Virus record (IMG/VR): IMGVR_UViG_3300042554_000709
Span: 1 to 36,843 of that record
DNA length: 36,843 nt
Origin: a virus
Strand: one strand, 5' to 3'
Part shown: in pieces, positions 6,690 through 13,255 of the stretch
Layout of the letters: each line of letters opens with the position of its first letter
How positions within the stretch are numbered: position 1 is the stretch's first letter
The notes under the pieces: model-generated
The model's database searches: none
Told to the model about the DNA's origin: nothing
What the model saw: only the letters and a program-made list of their open reading frames with translations
Made by a program: the position numbers and the translations under genes

Positions 6690-7304
6690 TCAGCCTCCTT
6701 TGCCAACGCCAGCCCATGCGATTGCCCGGCAAGCCTCGGAGTAAGCCTTCCGAAGTTCTGGCGTGACAGGCTTCACCTCGAGGCCGATGGCCTCGCCCAT
6801 GACTTTCTCGACGGCCTCACGCAAACCCACGTACTTGCCGGGCGGATTGCCGGCCAGCCGCCTCCAGGCGATGTCGAGAGACAGCACGGTGAAGCCCCGC
6901 AGGCTGCGGGTGTCCGTGAATATCACTGGGTCGCTTTCTGGGCACGTCACGACTGTGGCGGCCTTTTCCCACACACTCGCCCATACGGCACGGTCCACTG
7001 GATTCGCCGTAGCCAGGGCAGCCTGCACCTCGCGCACCTTCGCCTGCATCTCCACTGTCGGAACCTCCACGGTGATCGGCATCGACGGTACCGACGCGGG
7101 CAACGCCGGCAACGCCGGCAGCTTGCCCCAAGCCGCAGCGAACAGCAGGCCGATGACAAGCAGACGGCCGATCAAGCCCCGCTGGGCACGGAGGGCTTCG
7201 GCGGCGCGCTCGGCCGCAGATCGGATCTCGGCCCGGTACGGCCAAGCGCCGACAGCAACCGCTGCAGCGACACAAGCGGCGCGAAAAAGGAAATCATGGC
7301 TCAC
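6690..7304 (-). CDS. Membrane protein with two hydrophobic segments
   Basis: 204 residues from a GTG at 7304 that overlaps the previous stop (GTGA), with GAGGG eight bases upstream. Two hydrophobic segments are clear (FRAACVAAAVAVGAWPY near the N-terminus and LLVIGLLFAAAWG near residue 60). A Pro/Ala-rich linker with PALPALPASVPSMP and a soluble C-terminal domain follow. It directly precedes the papain-like protease with a 2-nt gap. It may be the envelope anchor or pore partner of that enzyme (inference). Confidence 0.6.
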   Translation of the reverse strand: MSHDFLFRAACVAAAVAVGAWPYRAEIRSAAERAAEALRAQRGLIGRLLVIGLLFAAAWGKLPALPALPASVPSMPITVEVPTVEMQAKVREVQAALATANPVDRAVWASVWEKAATVVTCPESDPVIFTDTRSLRGFTVLSLDIAWRRLAGNPPGKYVGLREAVEKVMGEAIGLEVKPVTPELRKAYSEACRAIAWAGVGKGG

Positions 7305-7612
7305 CGTTGCATGCCCTCGATTTGCAAGAGCACCCAACGCACGAGGGCCTCACCCTCTTTCGTACGCAGCAACGTGGCCACGTGACGCACCAGCTCGTCG
7401 TCGGCCTGGGCAGAAGTCTTGCTGGCCAGCCACTCGCAAGCGTCGCTTACCACGATTCCCTTTTTGTAGGGATCGGTTTCGTTGACAAATCGCTGAGCAA
7501 AACCAATCAGCGGAGCCCAAGCCTGCAGCAGGGCGAGCTGCTGCCAAATGCTCAGCCGGTTGCCGTAGCGTGCGTATTCGTCCGCCGTGCCTTCATAGTT
7601 GGGCAGAGTCAT
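7301..7612 (-). CDS. Hypothetical small helical protein
   Basis: 103 residues opening MTLPNYEGTADEYARYGNRL. It is predicted mostly helical (IWQQLALLQAWAPLIGFAQRF; DELVRHVATLLRTKEG). It ends ATGCAACGGTGA, overlapping the GTG start of the membrane protein, and its own start overlaps the upstream stop. No family is recognised. Confidence 0.6.
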   Translation of the reverse strand: MTLPNYEGTADEYARYGNRLSIWQQLALLQAWAPLIGFAQRFVNETDPYKKGIVVSDACEWLASKTSAQADDELVRHVATLLRTKEGEALVRWVLLQIEGMQR

Positions 7613-7878
7613 GTTGCGTCCTCCTCACCCGATTCTGCCGCGTCGCCTCCCGCCTCTGGCAGAGGCCACACGCAGGTATCACTGACGAACTGGTACACGT
7701 CCTGCCAGCAATCCCCGGCCTCGTCCCAAGCGTCTTTACGATCCAGCAAAAACGGCTGCGAAAACACTTCCTCAAAGCCGGGTATCAGTTTGCCGCTGGC
7801 GTCCTGCATCGTGAGATACACGTACCGCCGGCCGTACTCGACCACGATCCGCCGCTCAATGTGGTCCTGGTGCTGCAT
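7609..7878 (-). CDS. Hypothetical acidic protein
   Basis: 89 residues from the ATG at 7878; a GTG at 7881 directly before it could also be used. The sequence has a strand-rich start (RRIVVEYGRRYVYLTMQDA), a central aromatic patch (QDVYQFVSDTCVWPLP) and a very acidic tail (GGDAAESGEEDAT). It is coupled to its neighbours on both sides. Function is unknown. Confidence 0.6.
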   Translation of the reverse strand: MQHQDHIERRIVVEYGRRYVYLTMQDASGKLIPGFEEVFSQPFLLDRKDAWDEAGDCWQDVYQFVSDTCVWPLPEAGGDAAESGEEDAT

Positions 7879-8237
7879 CACTCGTCCTCGAACTGTCCAA
7901 GAGCTTCGCGGGCTTCGTCGGTCATCTCGACACGCCGCAGGCTCACGTACTGCGTCTTGATGACCGCCCGCTCCTCACGGGTGCGAGCGTCCCACTTGGC
8001 CTGAATCTCTTTGCACGCCTGGATGATTTCGCGTGGCGTCGGGTCGCGCATGTCGCAGCGCTTCGGCTTGAACCGCAGCCGCCGGTCATTGCGCAACGGC
8101 AGGTGCCACACGTCACGCAGCCGTATGACCTGGTCACGGGTAATCGTGTAGCGCTCGCACAGTGCCCGCATGGGCATGTGCGTGTTCCAATCGGCGCGAA
8201 ACGCCGTCACGCTAATTGCCGCCGTGTTTCCCGCCAT
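7878..8237 (-). CDS. GcrA-like helix-turn-helix protein
   Basis: 119 residues. The N-terminal half is a GcrA/sigma-like HTH pattern: FRADWNTHMPMRALCERYTI and RDQVIRLRDVWHLPLR, where the last helix ends in the typical W-x-L-P-x-R. A basic linker (RRLRFKPKR) and a helical C-terminus follow. The gene at 11267-11584 has a similar HTH plus LPHR ending, so the two are distant paralogues. A transcription or replication regulator is likely; the target is unknown. It overlaps the end of the glycosyltransferase gene by 26 bp. Confidence 0.65.
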   Translation of the reverse strand: MAGNTAAISVTAFRADWNTHMPMRALCERYTITRDQVIRLRDVWHLPLRNDRRLRFKPKRCDMRDPTPREIIQACKEIQAKWDARTREERAVIKTQYVSLRRVEMTDEAREALGQFEDE

Positions 8238-9216
8238 CCGTAGTCTCCGGCGTCCATTGCATCAGCGTCCGTTGTGCAGGGTTGAGCCAGATAGACCAGC
8301 CTTTGGCGATCATGTTGTTGTGCAGGCCGGCGTGCTCGATGTCTCCGTTGATCGACTCGTATTTGCAGGCGAAGAACGGCTCTGCCTTGTAAATCGCCGC
8401 AGCACCAAACGCAGACAAGACGCGAATCGGATGCGCCCCAGGCGGCGGAAGCCAGAACGTAAACCAGGCTTCCATGCGTGCCTTCCACCCATGCCAACGG
8501 AAGGCCCATTGGTCATAGTGGCACCACACCTGCTTGCCATCTACGAAGTTTCCAGGGTGCTGAAAGAGCGAGGTGCTCGCCATGCACGCGGCGTCCTTAA
8601 TTCGTTCGAGCCAGCCGATACCGTTGATTAGCCCGTGAGTGCTCCACCCTCCCCATGCGTCGAGGTCCACGACGATCACATAGTCAGCGTCGCCGAAGTG
8701 TTCCAGGGCAAGCTCTCTGCCTCGATTGCGATACTCGGCATACGCCTGGACTCGGCTCGGCTCAAAGCCATGCAGGTGCGGCCTGCCGTTGTCGCTGGAA
8801 TCCACAACCACCGTCTTGGGGTTGTCGGCCGCAAACGTACTGAGGATCTCTTTCGTTGAGTCTGTCGAATCGTTTTCAACCACCACTACGCAGGTCGTCT
8901 TGAAGTGTTTGCTGAGATCTGAAAGACGGGTGAGCGTCAGCGGCAAAATGCCTCCGAGTTGCCGGGCCATCCCGATAAACACAACCTTGGACCGCGCGGC
9001 TATCGTCGCGCCTTCGCACGTCACGTCGGCATACTGGGCAGCGAACTCATGGTCCACTGGCAGGACTTTGTCAGGCGTGATTGATTGATCGAGCTCGATT
9101 GCCTGCTGCGTGCGTCCCTTTTCAAATCTTGAAAGGGAGGCCGCTGTTTCCTTCGTCAGGTCGTCGATGTCTTTCCGAACAGAGATGCCCTCGAACTCGC
9201 TAGCAATGTCCACCAT
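8212..9216 (-). CDS. Glycosyltransferase (GT-A fold, mannosyltransferase-like)
   Basis: 334 residues. After a helical N-terminal region of about 70 residues, a GT-A domain begins (KVVFIGMARQLGGILPLTL). It includes VVVENDSTDSTKEIL (the nucleotide-sugar loop seen in CAP59-like mannosyltransferases) and a metal-binding DxD in VIVVDLDAWGGW near residue 190. A FGAAAIYKAEPF segment and a C-terminal HNNMIAKG motif follow. It opens a block with a second glycosyltransferase and a methyltransferase upstream. The acceptor could be a virion protein, DNA or a host surface glycan; the sequence does not say which. Confidence 0.8.
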   Translation of the reverse strand: MVDIASEFEGISVRKDIDDLTKETAASLSRFEKGRTQQAIELDQSITPDKVLPVDHEFAAQYADVTCEGATIAARSKVVFIGMARQLGGILPLTLTRLSDLSKHFKTTCVVVVENDSTDSTKEILSTFAADNPKTVVVDSSDNGRPHLHGFEPSRVQAYAEYRNRGRELALEHFGDADYVIVVDLDAWGGWSTHGLINGIGWLERIKDAACMASTSLFQHPGNFVDGKQVWCHYDQWAFRWHGWKARMEAWFTFWLPPPGAHPIRVLSAFGAAAIYKAEPFFACKYESINGDIEHAGLHNNMIAKGWSIWLNPAQRTLMQWTPETTDGGKHGGN

Positions 9217-9261
9217 TTTGAGTGACTCCTGGAATTAAGACTTCAGAGCTACACGAAGCGA

Positions 9262-9879
9262 TCAGGCACCGGCACAGAGCGAGCGGATTTTTCCGAGTCG
9301 GTCGGCATATTGCGTCACGTGTAGGAACCGTGGCGCATCGACTTGCCGCCGGTCAGACGGGTGATGATTCCACGTCGGGTCAAGAAACTTCGTCAGCCCG
9401 TACAGCGTGGTCGGCTTGTCAAGCGTGGCGCGTACGCCGTTGACCCGGTAGCCCATCTGCTCGAGCAGCGCCGCCTGCTCCCACCACGGATGATCGACGC
9501 AGTGCTCGGCGTTCCACACATCCACAAGCACGGGCAGCATTGGCCGAGCGACAACCCACACGCCGCAGTTGGGCACAAGGCCGCACTCTGTCTCGTGCTC
9601 TACGATCCCCTGCCACGCACTGCCCAGCTCGTCCACGATGTTCGTTGAGCCGTCGAGGATCACCACGTCAGCGTCGATCCACACCACACGCTCGTGCGTC
9701 TGCAGCGCCTGCATGATCGCACGCACCTTCATCCAGGAAGCCGGCCGCTCGCCGGCCAGGTTCGCACACCCGCAAGCCAGCCCGTGCCGGGCAGCGTAGG
9801 CGTGGATGCGTGGCAGCGTGTGAGCTGCGATCTGGGCAAACTCCACGCCAGCCCAGCCGGTCAGCACCAGGTCAGGCAT
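9262..9879 (-). CDS. Glycosyltransferase (GT8/GT34-like)
   Basis: 205 residues. The fold is GT-A: an N-terminal helix region (FAQIAAHTLPRIHAYAARHG), WMKVRAIMQAL, then the DxD motif in RVVWIDADVVILDGS near residue 73. NCGVWVVARP and WWEQAALLEQMG follow, as in GMA12/MNN10-type galactosyl- or mannosyltransferases. The C-terminus carries an HVTQYADR segment that could complete the metal site. Its start lies inside the end of the methyltransferase gene (8-bp overlap), so the two are translationally linked. Confidence 0.8.
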   Translation of the reverse strand: MPDLVLTGWAGVEFAQIAAHTLPRIHAYAARHGLACGCANLAGERPASWMKVRAIMQALQTHERVVWIDADVVILDGSTNIVDELGSAWQGIVEHETECGLVPNCGVWVVARPMLPVLVDVWNAEHCVDHPWWEQAALLEQMGYRVNGVRATLDKPTTLYGLTKFLDPTWNHHPSDRRQVDAPRFLHVTQYADRLGKIRSLCAGA

Positions 9880-10393
9880 GGCCGACGAACAACGCCCGCC
9901 CCTGTGTGTCGGTTGTCACCGTGTGCCGTTGGAAGCGTCTAGCCACGGCGTCCTGCGACAAGCTCGAAAGTTGCTCCCAGTCATGTATCGCCAGGATGCT
10001 GGTGATGCCGGCCGCCGTCAGGTACTCGGGCAGCACAGCATCGCCGTGGGCTGCGTCGTGAAAGATCAAATCCCACCGATCGAGATGCAGGTGGCAATCC
10101 CGCAGGAACCGCCCGGCGTCATCGGCCACCGGCTGAATGTTTGCCACGCCAAGAGTTTCCCAATACGCCACGCGGCTTGCCTCGGGCATCGTGTCGCAGA
10201 GATCGACGCTCACGATAGTGGACTCAGGGGCGGCGATTGCCATGGCGGCCGTCGAGATCCCGGCATGGCTGCCGAGCTCGAGCACGCGCCACTCCCGGCC
10301 CTGCACGATCTCGCACAGTTCGCCGATGTGATCGCGGGCCGTGGTCATCTGGTGCGAGCAGTCCACCGTTGCCAGGTACTCTTGCCAGGTCAT
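9872..10393 (-). CDS. Class I SAM-dependent methyltransferase
   Basis: 173 residues. Motif I is clear (RVLELGSHAGISTAAMA, about residues 36-52), followed by an acidic residue after strand 2 (IVSVDLCD) and motif IV (WDLIFHDAAHGD). This matches the Methyltransf_24 type, which often modifies sugars or small molecules. Its coupling to two glycosyltransferases suggests sugar O-methylation on a glycan; DNA or protein methylation is less likely from the motif IV sequence. It overlaps the rusA stop (ATGA). Confidence 0.8.
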   Translation of the reverse strand: MTWQEYLATVDCSHQMTTARDHIGELCEIVQGREWRVLELGSHAGISTAAMAIAAPESTIVSVDLCDTMPEASRVAYWETLGVANIQPVADDAGRFLRDCHLHLDRWDLIFHDAAHGDAVLPEYLTAAGITSILAIHDWEQLSSLSQDAVARRFQRHTVTTDTQGRALFVGHA

Positions 10394-10902
10394 GTGATTC
10401 GCACCGTGGTGCGTGCCTCCGTGCCGTATGACTTCTCCACCACCAGGCGACTCACCTGCGTGTCATCTCCAAGGATCGGGCCGATTGCATCGAGCACCGC
10501 TTTCGCCAGGTTGTCCACGTCTGGCCGTGGCAGCTGCGGTGCGTCTGGCTTCACGCCAGACTTCCGCATGTGCGATTTCGGCCTGGCGAAGACGGCGTCG
10601 ATCACGACCGCCACGGGCAAGCCTTCGTTGCGCAGCCCGGCGTCGATGGCCGACATCTGGATCGAGTGGCGGTACGCATGCACCGGGTGCTTCTTTGGCA
10701 CGTACGCGCGAGCGAATCCGCCCGCAGTCGAGACGCGAGCTCGAGGCTGCGGCACAGGATCGCCGGGAACTGAAAACGTGATTGCGTTCATTGGCGTTGT
10801 CAGCCGCTCCAGCTCGTCAGCGGCCTCCGCGAGAAGCGCCGAGCGGTCGAGCGCACGACACGCCCTGACGCTCTCACGGAGGCGCTGAACGAGTTCGTGC
10901 AT
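10390..10902 (-). CDS. RusA-family Holliday junction resolvase with an extra N-terminal helix module
   Basis: 170 residues. The C-terminal 130 are RusA: FSVPGDPVPQPRARV, KHPVHAYRHSI, then the catalytic RPDVDNLAKAVLDA with its paired Asp residues and GDDTQVSRLVVEK. The first 38 residues (ELVQRLRES, LLAEAADELERL) match a small helical motif that recurs in the accessory proteins at 2.1-3.3 kb, so it looks like a fused module. Translation could instead begin at the internal ATG at 10791, but that has no good ribosome binding site. RusA resolves recombination intermediates and fits with the Bet protein upstream. Confidence 0.85.
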   Translation of the reverse strand: MHELVQRLRESVRACRALDRSALLAEAADELERLTTPMNAITFSVPGDPVPQPRARVSTAGGFARAYVPKKHPVHAYRHSIQMSAIDAGLRNEGLPVAVVIDAVFARPKSHMRKSGVKPDAPQLPRPDVDNLAKAVLDAIGPILGDDTQVSRLVVEKSYGTEARTTVRIT

Positions 10903-11207
10903 CACTCGTACCGGATCACTGCGAAATACGCCCGCCGCGTAGGCGAGTACGCCACGCCACGCTCAACGATTCGGTAGCGGCCGTAGAAGCAGCAGTTTCT
11001 CATCGCCTGGTCGGGGGTGCTGCCCATGCCGATCCCTTCACGGCGGCCACCAGCACGGCCGCAGTGGCGAAGAACTCCGGTGCGCGCCATCTCCTCGGCG
11101 TCATCCTGAGCCGACGAGATCACAACACGGCGGGCGTAGATGTTCGTGGTGTCGGCAAGGGCCGGCACGGCGAACGCCAAGGCGAGCAGGCAAACAATCG
11201 AACGCAT
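10902..11207 (-). CDS. Small secreted protein with signal peptide
   Basis: 101 residues from the ATG at 11207, with AGGAGG nine bases upstream. The N-terminus is a Sec signal peptide (MRSIVCLLALAFAVPALA, cleavage after ALA). The mature part contains Cys residues (HCGRAGGRREG, MRNCCFYGRYR) and would lie in the periplasm or be secreted. No family is recognised. The ribosome binding site abuts a stable hairpin (11218-11249), suggesting translational control. A role in exclusion or envelope modification is possible. Confidence 0.7.
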   Translation of the reverse strand: MRSIVCLLALAFAVPALADTTNIYARRVVISSAQDDAEEMARTGVLRHCGRAGGRREGIGMGSTPDQAMRNCCFYGRYRIVERGVAYSPTRRAYFAVIRYE

Positions 11208-11217
11208 GAGTAGTCCT

Positions 11218-11249
11218 CCTGTGACTGTGGGAAAATCCACAGCCACAGG
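11218..11249 (-). promoter_or_regulatory. Hairpin adjoining the ribosome binding site of the secreted-protein gene
   Basis: A 13-bp stem with one G-U wobble (CCTGTGGCTGTGG / CCACAGTCACAGG on the minus strand) and a 6-nt loop. Its 3' arm ends inside the AGGAGG ribosome binding site of the gene starting at 11207. It could mask that site or act as a weak terminator for the gene above. Confidence 0.5.
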
Positions 11250-11266
11250 ATGGACCACGTGTCAAA

Positions 11267-11584
11267 TCATCGCGGCTGGCAGATGCCTTGCCGCCACTTG
11301 CTGACCTTGCTCTGCGTCGATTCAATCGGTTCGGCGCGCCTCTGCTCGAGGTGCGCAGCCCGGCACTCGTCCATCCGCCGAAGCTGCTCCAAGCGTTCTT
11401 CCTGCGACGGCTCGTCATTCACGGCGAGGTTGGCCTGCACGAAGTGCCTGTGAGGCAGCCGGTGCAGCTTGGCGAGTTTCCGTAGCTCCGCATCGGTCAG
11501 CAGCAGGATGGCGGCAACCTCGTCCGTGGTGAATCTGCGGTTCATCCACACACGCCGCAGCCGCTCGTACGGTATACGTCTCAT
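11267..11584 (-). CDS. GcrA-like HTH protein with coiled-coil tail
   Basis: 105 residues from the ATG at 11584, which has GGAG eight bases upstream just after the clamp gene. The N-terminal 50 residues form an HTH (LRRVWMNRRFTTDEVAAILL, then ELRKLAKLHRLPHR), similar in plan to the protein at 7878-8237. The C-terminal part is a charged coiled coil (SQEERLEQLRRMDECRAAHL). It is probably DNA-binding. Translational coupling to dnaN suggests a replication-linked or regulatory role. Confidence 0.6.
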   Translation of the reverse strand: MRRIPYERLRRVWMNRRFTTDEVAAILLLTDAELRKLAKLHRLPHRHFVQANLAVNDEPSQEERLEQLRRMDECRAAHLEQRRAEPIESTQSKVSKWRQGICQPR

Positions 11585-11588
11585 GGCG

Positions 11589-12692
11589 TCACTCCGCTGC
11601 CATGGGCATGACCACGCCCGTGTGGCAATCCGTACGCAGGATGACCGCCGACTGCCCATCCTTCGCTTGGACGCTCACAGTGGGCTCGCCGTCCGGCGGC
11701 AGCCCTTCAAGCCACTGCCGCACGTAACGCGGGTCCAACTTCACGGTGCACGCCGTGCCGGCCTCCACGAGATCGCACGTCACGCTCGACTCTCCGGCCT
11801 CGCTCGACTGCCCGTGGAGCCACAGCCCCTTGTCAGAGAAGGCAAAGTCGATGCCCCGGCTGGCCTCAGTCGTGACGATCGCCGCCGCCTTGACGCTGGC
11901 CAGCAGCTGCTCGGCAAGCACAGTGGTGGGCTCGCAGTCCAGATCCGGCACCACGTCGCGCCACCGGGGGAATCGGCCTTCAATCAGCCGGGCCGTGACG
12001 GTCGCACTGCCCACCGTGGCAACGATTTCTTTGGCCGTCGCCTCGAGCTGCACGGAACCGTCCGAGTCAGCCATGGCCAGCCGCGACAGGATCGCCATGA
12101 CACGGCTAGGCACCAGAGTCTGCGAGTCATCAACCGCCAGGTCGTGCTCGCACTCCACGAGCGAGAGCCGCCGGCCGTCCGTTGCCACGAAGCTGACCGT
12201 CTCGCCCTTCACCTCGATGAGCACGGCGCCCAAGGCGAACCTGCTGGAGTCATCATCGGTGGCGAACACCACGCCACGCACGGCGCGGCAGAACTGGTCA
12301 GCCGGCAGCCGTGTCACCGGCTTCGCATCGGCCGGCTCCCACATGGGGTATTCCGCCGCCGACTCCGTTGGAAGCGTCCAGGTGCCCGAGCCCGCCCGCA
12401 CTACGCAAGACGTGTCGCCAGGCTGCAGCGTCACCTTGTCGCCAGTGGCGGCCCCGAGGATCTGCGAGAGCCTGCCATGCGGCAGCAAAATCGCATCCCC
12501 GTGGTAGTCCACGGTCACGTCGATGCGCACTTCGCCGTCCGAGCCTGTCAGCAGGCCGTCGCCCAGACGCACGGCCTGGTAGATCGGCTTCGGTGCTCGA
12601 GTTGGCACGGCTGGCGAGACTGCGGCCAACGCCGCCTTCAGGCCGGCAGACGCCAGTTCAATTCCGGTTCTCTTCTTCGTTGCGGTTGCCAT
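11589..12692 (-). CDS. dnaN: DNA polymerase III sliding clamp (beta subunit)
   Basis: 367 residues, the full length of a bacterial beta clamp with three repeated domains. Diagnostic segments are RFALGAVLIEVKG and FVATDGRRLSLVE in domain 2, LIEGRFPRWRDVVP before domain 3, and the C-terminal VVMPM that lines the clamp-binding pocket in host DnaN. The ATG has AAGGGAA upstream. No polymerase or clamp loader is seen in the window, so this clamp presumably works with host polymerase III and may redirect it to phage DNA (inference). Confidence 0.95.
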   Translation of the reverse strand: MATATKKRTGIELASAGLKAALAAVSPAVPTRAPKPIYQAVRLGDGLLTGSDGEVRIDVTVDYHGDAILLPHGRLSQILGAATGDKVTLQPGDTSCVVRAGSGTWTLPTESAAEYPMWEPADAKPVTRLPADQFCRAVRGVVFATDDDSSRFALGAVLIEVKGETVSFVATDGRRLSLVECEHDLAVDDSQTLVPSRVMAILSRLAMADSDGSVQLEATAKEIVATVGSATVTARLIEGRFPRWRDVVPDLDCEPTTVLAEQLLASVKAAAIVTTEASRGIDFAFSDKGLWLHGQSSEAGESSVTCDLVEAGTACTVKLDPRYVRQWLEGLPPDGEPTVSVQAKDGQSAVILRTDCHTGVVMPMAAE

Positions 12693-12801
12693 TGTCAGAT
12701 TCCCTTCGTTTCAAAGAACAACCCACCAAAATCCCAATGCCGAACGTCAGCACTAGGACAATCTCTCCGAGGCTCAGCATCACGAAGTCACGCACGCTCA
12801 C
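12658..12801 (-). CDS. Tiny single-pass membrane protein
   Basis: 47 residues from a GTG at 12801 overlapping the upstream stop (GTGA), with AAGGGGG eight bases before it. One hydrophobic segment (MLSLGEIVLVLTFGIGILVG) is followed by a short hydrophilic tail rich in Asn, Glu and Arg. It overlaps the first 35 bases of dnaN, so it may couple its translation. Function is unknown. Confidence 0.55.
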   Translation of the reverse strand: MSVRDFVMLSLGEIVLVLTFGIGILVGCSLKRRESDNGNRNEEENRN

Positions 12802-13037
12802 GCCGCACCCCCTTTTTGTGAGCCGAAGGCGGCCCTTCGCATCAGCTCGTAGTCGAGCTCCAGCCGCTCGTTGCGGGCCACCAGGCGGCCGTTGTGACGC
12901 AGCAGCTGCTCGATGGTGTCGGCGCACCACTCGTGGTACATCCGCGAGTCGTCGTCGATGCTGTCAGCCCATGCGTGGATGCGAAGCATATGCACGAGCA
13001 CGCTTGGTGCCGGCGGTGGGTACGGGTTGTCGCTCAT
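12798..13037 (-). CDS. Hypothetical protein with Pro-rich start
   Basis: 79 residues starting MSDNPYPPPAPSVLVHML. The C-terminal half is helical and charged (DTIEQLLRHNGRLVARNERL, ELMRRAAFGSQKG), possibly a coiled coil. The start overlaps the stop of the LexA-like gene (ATGA) and its own stop overlaps the membrane-protein start (GTGA). Function is unknown. Confidence 0.6.
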   Translation of the reverse strand: MSDNPYPPPAPSVLVHMLRIHAWADSIDDDSRMYHEWCADTIEQLLRHNGRLVARNERLELDYELMRRAAFGSQKGGAA

Positions 13038-13255
13038 GCCACCACCTCGATTCCACGGGTGATGCCTGGGCGGCGCTTGATAAAGCCCTTCTTCTCCAAC
13101 GCACGCAGATGAGCCACTACGCCGTTTGGCGAGCGGATGCCGAACTCGGCTGCGATCTCTCGTACGGCGGGGCCGTACATGCCAGAGTTCGCGCGGATGA
13201 ACTCGAGCACTTCGGCTTGGCGTGCGGTCAACGGTCGTGGTGTTTGCGTGGTCAT
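13034..13255 (-). CDS. Stand-alone LexA-type DNA-binding domain
   Basis: 73 residues from the ATG at 13255, with GGAGG five bases upstream. It aligns end to end with the winged-HTH N-terminal domain of LexA: LTARQAEVLEFIRAN, REIAAEFGIRSPNGVVAHL, RALEKKGFIKRRPGITRGI. The autoproteolytic peptidase domain is absent, so it cannot be cleaved by RecA in the usual way. It may bind LexA-like operators in the phage or host, either as a constitutive repressor or as a competitor of host LexA (inference). Confidence 0.85.
   Translation of the reverse strand: MTTQTPRPLTARQAEVLEFIRANSGMYGPAVREIAAEFGIRSPNGVVAHLRALEKKGFIKRRPGITRGIEVVA

Noticed and set aside
11469-12821. Rightward open frame opposite dnaN
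   Set aside because: Antisense shadow of a clear sliding clamp; no ribosome binding site.
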